DNA from: CAIKLP01 sp965279595
GTDB lineage: Bacteria; Bacteroidota; Bacteroidia; Sphingobacteriales; Sphingobacteriaceae
DNA length: 64,000 nt
Direction: 5' to 3'
NCBI GenBank assembly: GCA_965279595.1
Contig: OZ257246.1
Location: forward strand, 2,728,001-2,792,000
This document shows, piece after piece, positions 1-7,351 of this stretch. A program made the position numbers and the translations under genes. Numbering within the stretch: position 1 is the first letter of the stretch; the number at the start of each line of letters is the position of its first letter. The notes under the pieces are model-generated. The model saw nothing but the letters and a program-made list of their open reading frames with translations. It was not told the DNA's origin and ran no database searches.

Positions 1-221
1 GCACTGACTTTGTAAGCAAATTCACAGTTCATATTTATGATAGATGGGGCACTGAAGTTTATGAAACCAATGATCCTAAAATTAATTGGAATGGAAAAAC
101 ACAAGACAATAATAAAGATTTACCAGCTGGAGTTTATTTTTATTCTGTAGAGTTTAGTGAAATTAGAGTGAAAGGTTACAAACAAAAAAACCTTTCAGGG
201 TTTGTACATTTAGTACGATAA
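1..221 (+). CDS. T9SS type B sorting-domain protein, C-terminal end (5' partial)
   Basis: Only the last ~72 codons lie in the window; the frame is open from base 3 to the TAA at 219-221. The translation contains IYDRWGTEVYE, then NWNGK and LPAGVYFYSVEF. This is the usual order of the gliding-motility-associated C-terminal domain (type B T9SS sorting signal), which directs secretion through the outer membrane. Nothing can be said about the cargo region upstream. ribE begins 11 bases after the stop on the same strand. The three full-length proteins at 7352, 9980 and 18773 carry the same kind of C-terminus. Confidence 0.85.
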   Translation, partial: TDFVSKFTVHIYDRWGTEVYETNDPKINWNGKTQDNNKDLPAGVYFYSVEFSEIRVKGYKQKNLSGFVHLVR

Positions 222-231
222 AAAAGAAAAT

Positions 232-822
232 ATGTTCACAGGAATTATAGAAAGTCTAGGTACCATTACTGCCATTGAAAAAGAAAAAAACAATATTCAT
301 TTTAGCATTTCATCTGAAATTTCTTCTGAATTAAAAATAGATCAAAGTATAGCACACAATGGGGTTTGCTTAACAGTAACAAAATTGCTTCCTAATCAAC
401 ATGTGGTAACTGCCATTCATGAAACTTTACAAAAAACCAATTTAGGGAATTTAAGTATTGGCAATCAATTGAATTTAGAAAGATGTATGATTATGAATGG
501 TCGAATAGATGGCCATATTGTACAAGGTCATGTTGATCAAACAGGAATTGTTAAATCAATTAAAGATGAACAAGGGAGTTGGAGATTTACTATTGAATAT
601 GATGCTCAACAAAAAAATTTAACAGTTGAAAAAGGTTCTATTTGTGTAAATGGAATTAGTTTAACTGTGATAGATTCAGGTATCAATCAATTCTCTGTAG
701 CCATTATCCCCTATACATTTGAACACACTACAATGGGACAATTAAAAGAAGGTGATGTAGTAAATCTGGAGTTCGATATTATTGGTAAATATGTTGCTAA
801 AATGTTTTCTCAAAACAATTAA
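232..822 (+). CDS. ribE: riboflavin synthase, alpha subunit
   Basis: A 196-residue cytoplasmic enzyme that dismutates two 6,7-dimethyl-8-ribityllumazines into riboflavin plus a pyrimidinedione. It starts with the family N-terminus MFTGIIESLGTI and shows the internal duplication of two lumazine-binding barrels: NGVCLTVT near residue 43 in the first half and VNGISLTVID near 139 in the second. GHVDQTG joins the halves. Length is normal. It follows the T9SS gene by 11 bases and its stop overlaps the stop of the convergent DsbA-like gene by four bases. No other rib gene is in the window. Confidence 0.95.
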   Translation: MFTGIIESLGTITAIEKEKNNIHFSISSEISSELKIDQSIAHNGVCLTVTKLLPNQHVVTAIHETLQKTNLGNLSIGNQLNLERCMIMNGRIDGHIVQGHVDQTGIVKSIKDEQGSWRFTIEYDAQQKNLTVEKGSICVNGISLTVIDSGINQFSVAIIPYTFEHTTMGQLKEGDVVNLEFDIIGKYVAKMFSQNN

Positions 823-1499
823 CAAACCTCATCTATATTACAATTCTCCCCATCTTGACTAATTGGCGAAGCTTGTTTGATTGCTTCGACTAATTGTTCA
901 GCAGGCACTGCACCACTTAAACCAAATTGATCATTGATGATAAAAAATGGAACACCAGTGATGCCTAAAGCCAATACATTGTCTTGCAAAGATCTTGTTT
1001 CTAAATATCCTTCTTTTGTTTTCAATAAAGTAGCAACATGCTCTGCATCCAAACCTGCTGAAGCTGCAATTCTAATCACTTCGCTTTCATTAGTTAAATC
1101 AACTAAATCAACAAAATAAGATTTAAAAAATGCATCAACTACTTCAACTTGTAAACCCAATTGATGAGCAAATTGTATTACTCTATGAATTTGAAAAGTG
1201 TTTGGAGTATTTCCTAATTGTTCAAATTTAAAATCAATACCTAATGGTTGACCTTTTGCTTTAACCATTTCTGATCGCTTCAAAAATTGATTCCAATCAC
1301 CAAATTTTTGTGATATATGAGTTTTGAAATCTGCTCCAGATTCAGGAACATCTGGTGCTAACTCGAATGGTAAATATTGAACTTCAACAAAATAATCTTC
1401 CTTCAATAGTTCAATGGCCTTTTCTAAATGTTTTTTACCAATATAACACCATGGACATACAACATCCGAAGCAACTTTAATATTAACAGTAGTTTTCAT
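819..1499 (-). CDS. DsbA family oxidoreductase (FrnE-like)
   Basis: About 226 residues of the thioredoxin-fold DsbA/FrnE family. The active-site motif VVCPWCYIGKK lies near the N-terminus (CPWC), and the cis-proline region is GITGVPFFIINDQFGLSGA near residue 190. No signal peptide is visible, so a cytoplasmic role as in FrnE-type proteins is likely rather than periplasmic folding. The substrate is unknown. An alternative start three codons upstream (1508) is possible; 1499 was preferred because family members begin a few residues before the beta strand. It lies 19 bases after hscA on the same strand and may be co-transcribed with it. Confidence 0.88.
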   Translation of the reverse strand: MKTTVNIKVASDVVCPWCYIGKKHLEKAIELLKEDYFVEVQYLPFELAPDVPESGADFKTHISQKFGDWNQFLKRSEMVKAKGQPLGIDFKFEQLGNTPNTFQIHRVIQFAHQLGLQVEVVDAFFKSYFVDLVDLTNESEVIRIAASAGLDAEHVATLLKTKEGYLETRSLQDNVLALGITGVPFFIINDQFGLSGAVPAEQLVEAIKQASPISQDGENCNIDEVC

Positions 1500-1518
1500 T
1501 TTATTCAATTAAAATTAA

Positions 1519-3372
1519 TTAAATGGCTTTACCTTTTAATGCTTTCGCAATGGCTTGATCCATTACTCTTTCAGCAAAAGGTTTGGTATATTCATTGATG
1601 TCATCAATAGCTTTTAGAATCGCATCTTTATCAGTTAAAATCAAGCTGCTTTTTAAATTTTCTAAATGCATTAAAGTATTTTCTGTTTCTTCTTGATTCA
1701 AAAACTGTCCATGCTTTTTGATGAAATTTTCAATAGTGTATTTCATCTGTTCCCCTTCTGTTCTTGCTTCAATAATCATGCGTTTACTGATGTCTTCCTT
1801 GGCATTGATAACAGAATCCATCAACATTTGTTCTACTTGTTCATCTGTTAAGCCATTAGTAGGTGTAATAATAATTTCTTGTTTAACATTAGATCTCAAT
1901 TCAATGGCTTGTACTTTTAAAATACCATCTGCATTTATTAAAAAATTGATGTCGACTTTTGGAAAACCTGCTGGCATAGATGGAATACCTCGTAAATCAA
2001 ACTCTCCTAATTTTCTGTTTTCTGCAACCAAATCTCTTTCTCCTTGATAAACAGAAATTTTCATGTTTACTTGTCCATCTACAGATGTGGTGTATTGCCT
2101 GCCTGCTTTGGTTGGCACTTTAGAGTTCCTAGGAATGATTACATCCATTAACCCACCCATTGTTTCAATTCCCAATGACAAAGGGCTTACATCTAATAAT
2201 AAAATATCTTTTCTATTACCTGCTAAAATATCTGCTTGAATGGCAGCTCCTAAAGCAACTACCTCATCTGGATTTAATTCATCACTAACTTCTTTTTCAA
2301 AAAAAGCAGAAACTTTTTGTTTCAACAATGGTGTACGAGTTGTACCTCCAACCATAACAATTGCATCTAGTTCTGATTTTTTTATTCCTGCATCATTTAT
2401 TGCTTGAGCACAACAATTCAAACTACGTTCAATGTATGGAGTAATTAATGCTTCATAAGTACTACGCATGATTCCACAAGGTATGCCTTGAACAGTAGTG
2501 TTATAGAGTGATTGCGAACTTAAAGCAATTTTTGCTTCTTCAGCTGCTAATCTTAATTCTTGCGCTAACTCTTGATTCTCTTTTAAAATATTTAAATCTA
2601 ATTTATTCTGTTCAATCCAATAATTTAAAATGCAAGCATCAAAATCATCACCACCTAAAAAAGTATCACCATTGGTTGACAATACTTCAAAAATTCCATT
2701 TTGAATTTTTAAAATAGAAACATCAAAAGTTCCACCACCGAAATCATAAACAGCAATTGTTTTTTCTTCATCTGGACTGACACCAATACCATAAGCCAAA
2801 CTAGCTGCTGTAGGTTCGTTAATGATTCTCAACACATCTAATCCAGCTAATTTTCCAGCATCACGGGTAGCTTGACGTTGAGCATCATTAAAATAGGCAG
2901 GGACAGTAATTACTGCTCTATTTACTGGCGTTTTCAAAGCGTGTTCCGCTCTGTTTTTTAATTCTTTTAAAATAAAAGCAGATAACTCAACTGGTGTGTA
3001 AAATCGATCAGCAACTTTAACTTTCACCATGCTTTCTGTATCATCGTCAATTACTTTATAACTGAAGAAATCTTTGAACGCATCTATGTCTTTGTAGGAT
3101 TGCCCTAAAAGACGTTTCACTGAAAAAATAGTATTACTTGGATCAGAAAGTAAATAAGCTCGAGCATCTTTACCTACAATTACATCACCTGATGGATGGA
3201 AATGAACAATAGATGGAACTAATACACCTTTCCCCATGTCATTTATTACCTCCGCATCTTGATTTTCATTGATATAAGCTATTAAACTATTGGTTGTACC
3301 TAAATCAATACCAATGATCAACTCTTCCTTCTGTAATGAACCCGTTGCTATATTTATTGAAACCTGCGCCAT
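1519..3372 (-). CDS. hscA: Hsp70-type chaperone, probably Fe-S assembly chaperone HscA
   Basis: A 617-residue Hsp70. ATPase signatures: IGIDLGTTNSLIAYI near residue 20, VYDFGGGTFDVSIL near 210 and VGGTTRTPLLK near 340; the substrate-binding domain follows. The length and the segment SNTIFSVKRLLGQSY fit HscA better than DnaK, which is longer and has an acidic glycine-rich tail that is absent here. HscA helps transfer Fe-S clusters from IscU. No hscB, iscU or fdx gene is nearby, so the assignment rests on sequence alone. It has its own -7 box 17 bases upstream. Confidence 0.85.
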   Translation of the reverse strand: MAQVSINIATGSLQKEELIIGIDLGTTNSLIAYINENQDAEVINDMGKGVLVPSIVHFHPSGDVIVGKDARAYLLSDPSNTIFSVKRLLGQSYKDIDAFKDFFSYKVIDDDTESMVKVKVADRFYTPVELSAFILKELKNRAEHALKTPVNRAVITVPAYFNDAQRQATRDAGKLAGLDVLRIINEPTAASLAYGIGVSPDEEKTIAVYDFGGGTFDVSILKIQNGIFEVLSTNGDTFLGGDDFDACILNYWIEQNKLDLNILKENQELAQELRLAAEEAKIALSSQSLYNTTVQGIPCGIMRSTYEALITPYIERSLNCCAQAINDAGIKKSELDAIVMVGGTTRTPLLKQKVSAFFEKEVSDELNPDEVVALGAAIQADILAGNRKDILLLDVSPLSLGIETMGGLMDVIIPRNSKVPTKAGRQYTTSVDGQVNMKISVYQGERDLVAENRKLGEFDLRGIPSMPAGFPKVDINFLINADGILKVQAIELRSNVKQEIIITPTNGLTDEQVEQMLMDSVINAKEDISKRMIIEARTEGEQMKYTIENFIKKHGQFLNQEETENTLMHLENLKSSLILTDKDAILKAIDDINEYTKPFAERVMDQAIAKALKGKAI

Positions 3373-3389
3373 ATTCCTAAAATTCCATG

Positions 3390-3397
3390 CAAATGTA
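3390..3397 (-). promoter_or_regulatory. -7 promoter box of hscA
   Basis: Read on the minus strand this is TACATTTG, an exact match to the Bacteroidota -7 consensus TAnnTTTG. It ends 17 bases before the hscA start codon. No clear -33 TTTG is visible at the expected distance. Confidence 0.6.
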
Positions 3398-3485
3398 ATA
3401 TAGAATACAGAGATTGGAGGTATATGGTTTGGTTTTTTGTAAATTTTGTTAAATGGGTGTTACTATTGGGCTAGTTGGAAGGAGT

Positions 3486-3790
3486 TAATTAGCTAATTTG
3501 GTAATTAGCTAATTAGCTAATTGTCTTCGAAGCAAGGAAGGTGTTGATGTGTTAATGTGTTGATGTGTTAATGGTGCGATGTTGGTTGCCAAGTAGGTAA
3601 TTAGCTAATGTGAGAATTAGCTAATTAGCTAATTGTCTTCGAAGCAAGGAATGTGTTGATGTGTTGATGTGTTAATGTGTTAATGGTGCGATGTAGGTTG
3701 CCTAGTAGGCAATTAGCTAATGTGAGAATTAGCTAATTAGCTAATTGTCTTCGAAGCAAGGAATGTGTTGATGTGTTGATGTGTTAATTG
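3486..3790. repeat. 112-bp tandem repeat, about 2.7 copies
   Basis: Units begin near 3486, 3598 and 3710. The landmark GTCTTCGAAGCAAG recurs at 3523, 3635 and 3747, exactly 112 bases apart. Each unit contains the self-complementary word AATTAGCTAATT, often doubled, then a run of the octamer GTGTTRAT. The third unit stops inside the octamer run. No open reading frame is plausible here. This array fills most of the 782-base gap between pyrC and hscA. Confidence 0.9.
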
Positions 3791-3871
3791 AACTCTTTGC
3801 TTGCCATAAATGTAATTAGCTAATTGGTAGAATTGCTAATTATCTAATAGTAAAAATCTGCTATAACACAG

Positions 3872-3910
3872 CATCAACACATTAACACATCAACACATTA
3901 TCTCATCAAC
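3872..3910. repeat. inverted arm of the GTGTTRAT octamer repeat
   Basis: This stretch is a run of ATTAACAC/ATCAACAC words, the reverse complement of the GTGTTRAT runs at 3653-3786, so the two can fold into a long hairpin. It ends with TTATCTCATCAAC, which also occurs in the hairpin arm after the response regulator gene near 41080. Confidence 0.8.
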
Positions 3911-4120
3911 AATTTAACCAATTGAAACCTTTTCCAAAAACCTTCGTAAAAAGAAGAAACAAATTAAACCCTGACCCCGATATGCTACACTTTATCAAAT
4001 CATTGGTTCGCGTAACCATTCAGTTATTTTCCATTTAATCCCTACTATTAAATTTAATTAGCTAATTAATGTAATATCACGCTAGATGGTTGAATCAACA
4101 CATCAACAACCCACGACCAT

Positions 4121-4149
4121 AATTAGCTAATTAGCTAATTAGCTAATTT
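4121..4149. repeat. AATTAGCT palindromic array at the pyrC 3' end
   Basis: Consecutive AATTAGCT octamers, self-complementary in any register, end six bases from the pyrC stop codon. A shorter copy lies near 4057-4068. The rest of the gap (3911-4050) shows no recognisable gene or structure. Confidence 0.8.
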
Positions 4150-4154
4150 TCCCA

Positions 4155-5489
4155 TTATCTATTAAAGCTAAGCCTCTCCCCTTTCACATCCTCATCAAAC
4201 TTTCCATCATGATAAGCTAAATGTCCACTTACAAAAGTGCTTTGAATTTTTGATTGAAATTGCACTCCTTCAAATGGGGACCATCCACATTTGTAAAATA
4301 GACTTTCTTTGGTTACTTCAGTAGATGCATTCGGATTGATTAAAACCAAATCAGCAAAATAGCCTTCCCTAATAAATCCACGATCTTTTATTTCAAACAA
4401 AATAGCTGGGTTATGTGCCATTTTTTCAACTACTTGCTCCATAGTTATTTTTCCTTCCTTGTGTTTTTCTACCATGGCTATAACCGCATGCTGTACTAAG
4501 GGTCCGCCAGATGGCGCTTGCAAATAAGTTTGATTTTTTTCTTCTAAAGTATGTGGAGCATGATCGGTTGCAATCACATCAATTCTACCATCCAATAAAG
4601 CCTTCCAAATTCCATCTCGGTCTGCTTCCGTTTTTATTGCTGGATTCCATTTAATTAAATTGCCTTTGCTTGCATAATCATTATCAGTAAACCAAAGATG
4701 ATGGATACAGGCTTCCGCAGTTATTTTTTTCTTTGCTAGTGGAATGTCATTCTGAAACAACTCAGTTTCTTTAGCTGTAGAAATATGTAAAATATGAAGT
4801 CGAGTATGATGTTTTTTAGCTAGAGCCACCGCCATAGAAGAAGACAAATAACAAGCTTCTTCAGATCGAATTATGGGATGCATGTTAGGTTGAATATGGT
4901 CTCCATATTCTTCTTTATACATTGCAAGATTATGTTTAATAGTTGCTTCATCTTCGCAATGAGTAGCAATTAACATTGCAGAGTTTTTAAAAATTTCTTC
5001 TAATACAAATGGATCATCAACTAACATGTTTCCTGTTGAAGAGCCCATAAAGATTTTGATACCACAAACATTTTTAGGATCAGTTTTCAAAACTTCTTCT
5101 AAATTGGTATTGGAACTTCCCATAAAAAAGGAATAGTTAGCTAATGAAACTTCAGAGGCTCTCTCATATTTCTGTGCTAATAATTCTTGGGTAAAAACAT
5201 TGGGTATGGTATTAGGCATTTCCATATAAGAGGTAATACCACCTGCAACTGCAGCACGGGCTTCCGTATAAATTTCTCCCTTATGCGTTAATCCAGGTTC
5301 TCTAAAATGCACTTGATCATCAATGGCACCCGGGATAATCCAAAACCCACCGGCGTCAATTATAGTTGCTTTTGCATCATCAATATTGGATTCGATTCTT
5401 GCAATGCGCTTATTTTCAATTAAAATATCTTTAACAACTTGTTTTCCTTCATTGATAATTAAACCGTTTTTTATCAAGTATTTCTTCAT
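4155..5489 (-). CDS. pyrC: dihydroorotase
   Basis: About 444 residues; catalyses ring closure of N-carbamoyl-aspartate to dihydroorotate in de novo pyrimidine synthesis. Metal-site motifs are in order: DDQVHFREPG near residue 55, IKIFMGSSTGN near 145, ATHCEDE near 180, LHILHIST near 235 and VIATDHAPHT near 305. This is the class I (amidohydrolase) type. The chosen ATG at 5489 begins MKKYLIKNG; an upstream ATG (5513) would add eight residues with no family support. It is divergent from the DEAD-box gene. pyrE and pyrB are also in the window but not adjacent. Confidence 0.95.
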   Translation of the reverse strand: MKKYLIKNGLIINEGKQVVKDILIENKRIARIESNIDDAKATIIDAGGFWIIPGAIDDQVHFREPGLTHKGEIYTEARAAVAGGITSYMEMPNTIPNVFTQELLAQKYERASEVSLANYSFFMGSSNTNLEEVLKTDPKNVCGIKIFMGSSTGNMLVDDPFVLEEIFKNSAMLIATHCEDEATIKHNLAMYKEEYGDHIQPNMHPIIRSEEACYLSSSMAVALAKKHHTRLHILHISTAKETELFQNDIPLAKKKITAEACIHHLWFTDNDYASKGNLIKWNPAIKTEADRDGIWKALLDGRIDVIATDHAPHTLEEKNQTYLQAPSGGPLVQHAVIAMVEKHKEGKITMEQVVEKMAHNPAILFEIKDRGFIREGYFADLVLINPNASTEVTKESLFYKCGWSPFEGVQFQSKIQSTFVSGHLAYHDGKFDEDVKGERLSFNR

Positions 5490-5549
5490 ATTAAGCCCCA
5501 TTTGTTGATTCAAAAGTAACTAAAAATGCCCAAATGGAAATTCAAATCT

Positions 5550-5557
5550 TATCTTTG
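5550..5557 (+). promoter_or_regulatory. -7 promoter box of the DEAD-box helicase gene
   Basis: TATCTTTG matches TAnnTTTG exactly and ends four bases before the ATG at 5562. Transcription would begin at or next to the start codon, giving a leaderless or nearly leaderless mRNA. This supports 5562 over the upstream in-frame ATG at 5526. Confidence 0.6.
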
Positions 5558-5561
5558 CACC

Positions 5562-6941
5562 ATGCAAAATAAATTTGAGCAGTTTGGTTTCAATAAACAA
5601 GTGTTGAACGCAATTGAAGAGGTTGGTTATGTGGATCCTACAATGATTCAAGAGAAAGCCATACCTCCAATTATCAACGGTCAGGATGTTTTGGGAATTG
5701 CACAAACAGGAACAGGAAAAACAGCTGCTTATTTATTACCCATCATTAAAAAACTAAATTTTGCGCAAGAAGATTCACCAAGGGCTGTAATACTTGCTCC
5801 TACACGTGAATTGGCTATGCAAATTGAAGACAATGCCAAATCATTTGCACTTTATACTGATTTAAGAATTGCAGTTATATATGGTGGCTTAGGTCCGAAA
5901 ACACAAAAAGAAACTTTAAGCAAGGGCATTGATATTTTAATTGCAACACCTGGACGATTGTTGGAATTATATTTAGAAGGTGATTTAGTATTGAAAAAAC
6001 TTCAAGTTTTGGTATTGGATGAAGCAGATAAAATGTTAGATATGGGTTTCATTGGAAAGATCAATCGCATTTTAGAAGTCATTCCGAAGAAACGTCAAAA
6101 CCTTTTGTTTTCAGCTACAATGTCTGATAGAGTAAAAGCTTTAGCAGATGATTTTCTGTTGTATCCAACATTAGTTGAAGTAAGTACACAAGCAACACCT
6201 GCAATCAATGTTGAACAAAGGGTTTATTATGTTCCAAATTTAAGATCTAAAGTCAATTTATTATATCACTTTTTATTAGATGAAGAATTATTCCAAAAAG
6301 TGATTGTATTCTGTAAAACCAAAACAATTGCAGATAATGTTTTTCATTTTTTAGGTAGAAAATTAGGGGATGATCAAGTTAAAGTAATTCATGCAAACAA
6401 AGGTCAGAATACCCGAATAAACAGTATGGAATCTTTTAAAGAAGGTTCAGTAAGAATATTGGTGGGTACAGATGTTGCCTCAAGAGGAATAGATGTAAGC
6501 GATGTAAGTCATGTAATCAATTTTGATGTGCCCTTGATTTATGAAGATTATGTACATAGAATAGGTCGTACTGGAAGAGCTCAAAAGCTTGGAGTTTCCA
6601 TTACCTTTTGTAATGAAGCGGAGCAAATGCATTTATTGAAAATTCAAAAGTTAATCAGGCAAACAATTCCTGTTTTTCAAATTCCAGAAGGAGTTGTGAT
6701 GTTAGATACACCTTTCAATGAGAAACAATCAATAGCTCGAGATATTGATGAACAAAAACGCAGAGACGACCCAACATTCAAAGGATCATTTCATGAAAAG
6801 AAATTCAAGCGACCTTCAGCTGACGCGAAAAAAAAGTTAGCTAAAAAGAAATTAGCAGAAGATAAAGCAGCTGGAAAGGAACCTGAAAGAGGTTTTAGGA
6901 AGAAAAAAGGTAAGAACTGGGATAAAAAAAATAACAAATAA
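5562..6941 (+). CDS. DEAD-box ATP-dependent RNA helicase
   Basis: About 459 residues. Helicase motifs in order: Q-motif region FEQFGFNKQVLNAI, motif I AQTGTGKTA, PTRELA, motif II VLDEADKMLDMGF, motif III SATMSD, and motif VI HRIGRTGRAQ. A basic, lysine-rich tail follows (last ~60 residues: AKKKLAKKKL and FRKKKGKNWDKK), typical of RhlE/CsdA-like proteins that bind rRNA during ribosome assembly or cold adaptation. The exact subfamily is not assigned. The start at 5562 is chosen because the promoter box leaves no room for the longer form. gldC follows 20 bases downstream. Confidence 0.93.
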   Translation: MQNKFEQFGFNKQVLNAIEEVGYVDPTMIQEKAIPPIINGQDVLGIAQTGTGKTAAYLLPIIKKLNFAQEDSPRAVILAPTRELAMQIEDNAKSFALYTDLRIAVIYGGLGPKTQKETLSKGIDILIATPGRLLELYLEGDLVLKKLQVLVLDEADKMLDMGFIGKINRILEVIPKKRQNLLFSATMSDRVKALADDFLLYPTLVEVSTQATPAINVEQRVYYVPNLRSKVNLLYHFLLDEELFQKVIVFCKTKTIADNVFHFLGRKLGDDQVKVIHANKGQNTRINSMESFKEGSVRILVGTDVASRGIDVSDVSHVINFDVPLIYEDYVHRIGRTGRAQKLGVSITFCNEAEQMHLLKIQKLIRQTIPVFQIPEGVVMLDTPFNEKQSIARDIDEQKRRDDPTFKGSFHEKKFKRPSADAKKKLAKKKLAEDKAAGKEPERGFRKKKGKNWDKKNNK

Positions 6942-6961
6942 TACAATAGAATATATTTTAA

Positions 6962-7297
6962 ATGAAAACAGCAGAGATTAAAATCACCGTAAACTTAGAC
7001 GATAAAAATTTACCAGAATCCATTTTATGGTATTCTTCGGATTCTGAAAACACACAAGAATTGGCTTGTAAATCAATGATTTTGGCACTTTGGGACCAAC
7101 AATACCAGAATTCCTTACGTTTAGATTTATGGACTAAAGACATGCCTGTTGATGAAATGAAACGATTTTTCTATGAAACATTAATGACCATGGGAGATAG
7201 TTTCTTGAAAGCTACAGGAGAAAAAAATATAGTAGAAGATCTTCGTGATTATTGCGCTCATTTCGCCGAAAAAATGGAATTAAACGCAAAAAGTTGA
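6962..7297 (+). CDS. gldC: gliding motility protein GldC
   Basis: A 111-residue soluble protein recognisable by LRLDLWTKDMPVDEMKRFF and the terminal DYCAHFAEKMEL. GldC is conserved across Bacteroidota. In Flavobacterium it is needed for efficient gliding, but its biochemical role is not established, and it is also kept in non-gliding species. Length is normal. It lies 20 bases after the helicase and directly before two T9SS cargo genes. Its presence with porQ fits a functional T9SS in this organism. Confidence 0.88.
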   Translation: MKTAEIKITVNLDDKNLPESILWYSSDSENTQELACKSMILALWDQQYQNSLRLDLWTKDMPVDEMKRFFYETLMTMGDSFLKATGEKNIVEDLRDYCAHFAEKMELNAKS

Positions 7298-7351
7298 TAT
7301 AACACGAACTTTGCTTATATTGGAAATCTTTTTGGACTAAAAATATTTGTT

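Noticed and set aside
3486..3790. Possible CRISPR array (regular 112-bp spacing)
   Set aside because: The whole unit, not only a short repeat, is conserved; there are no unique spacers and no cas genes.
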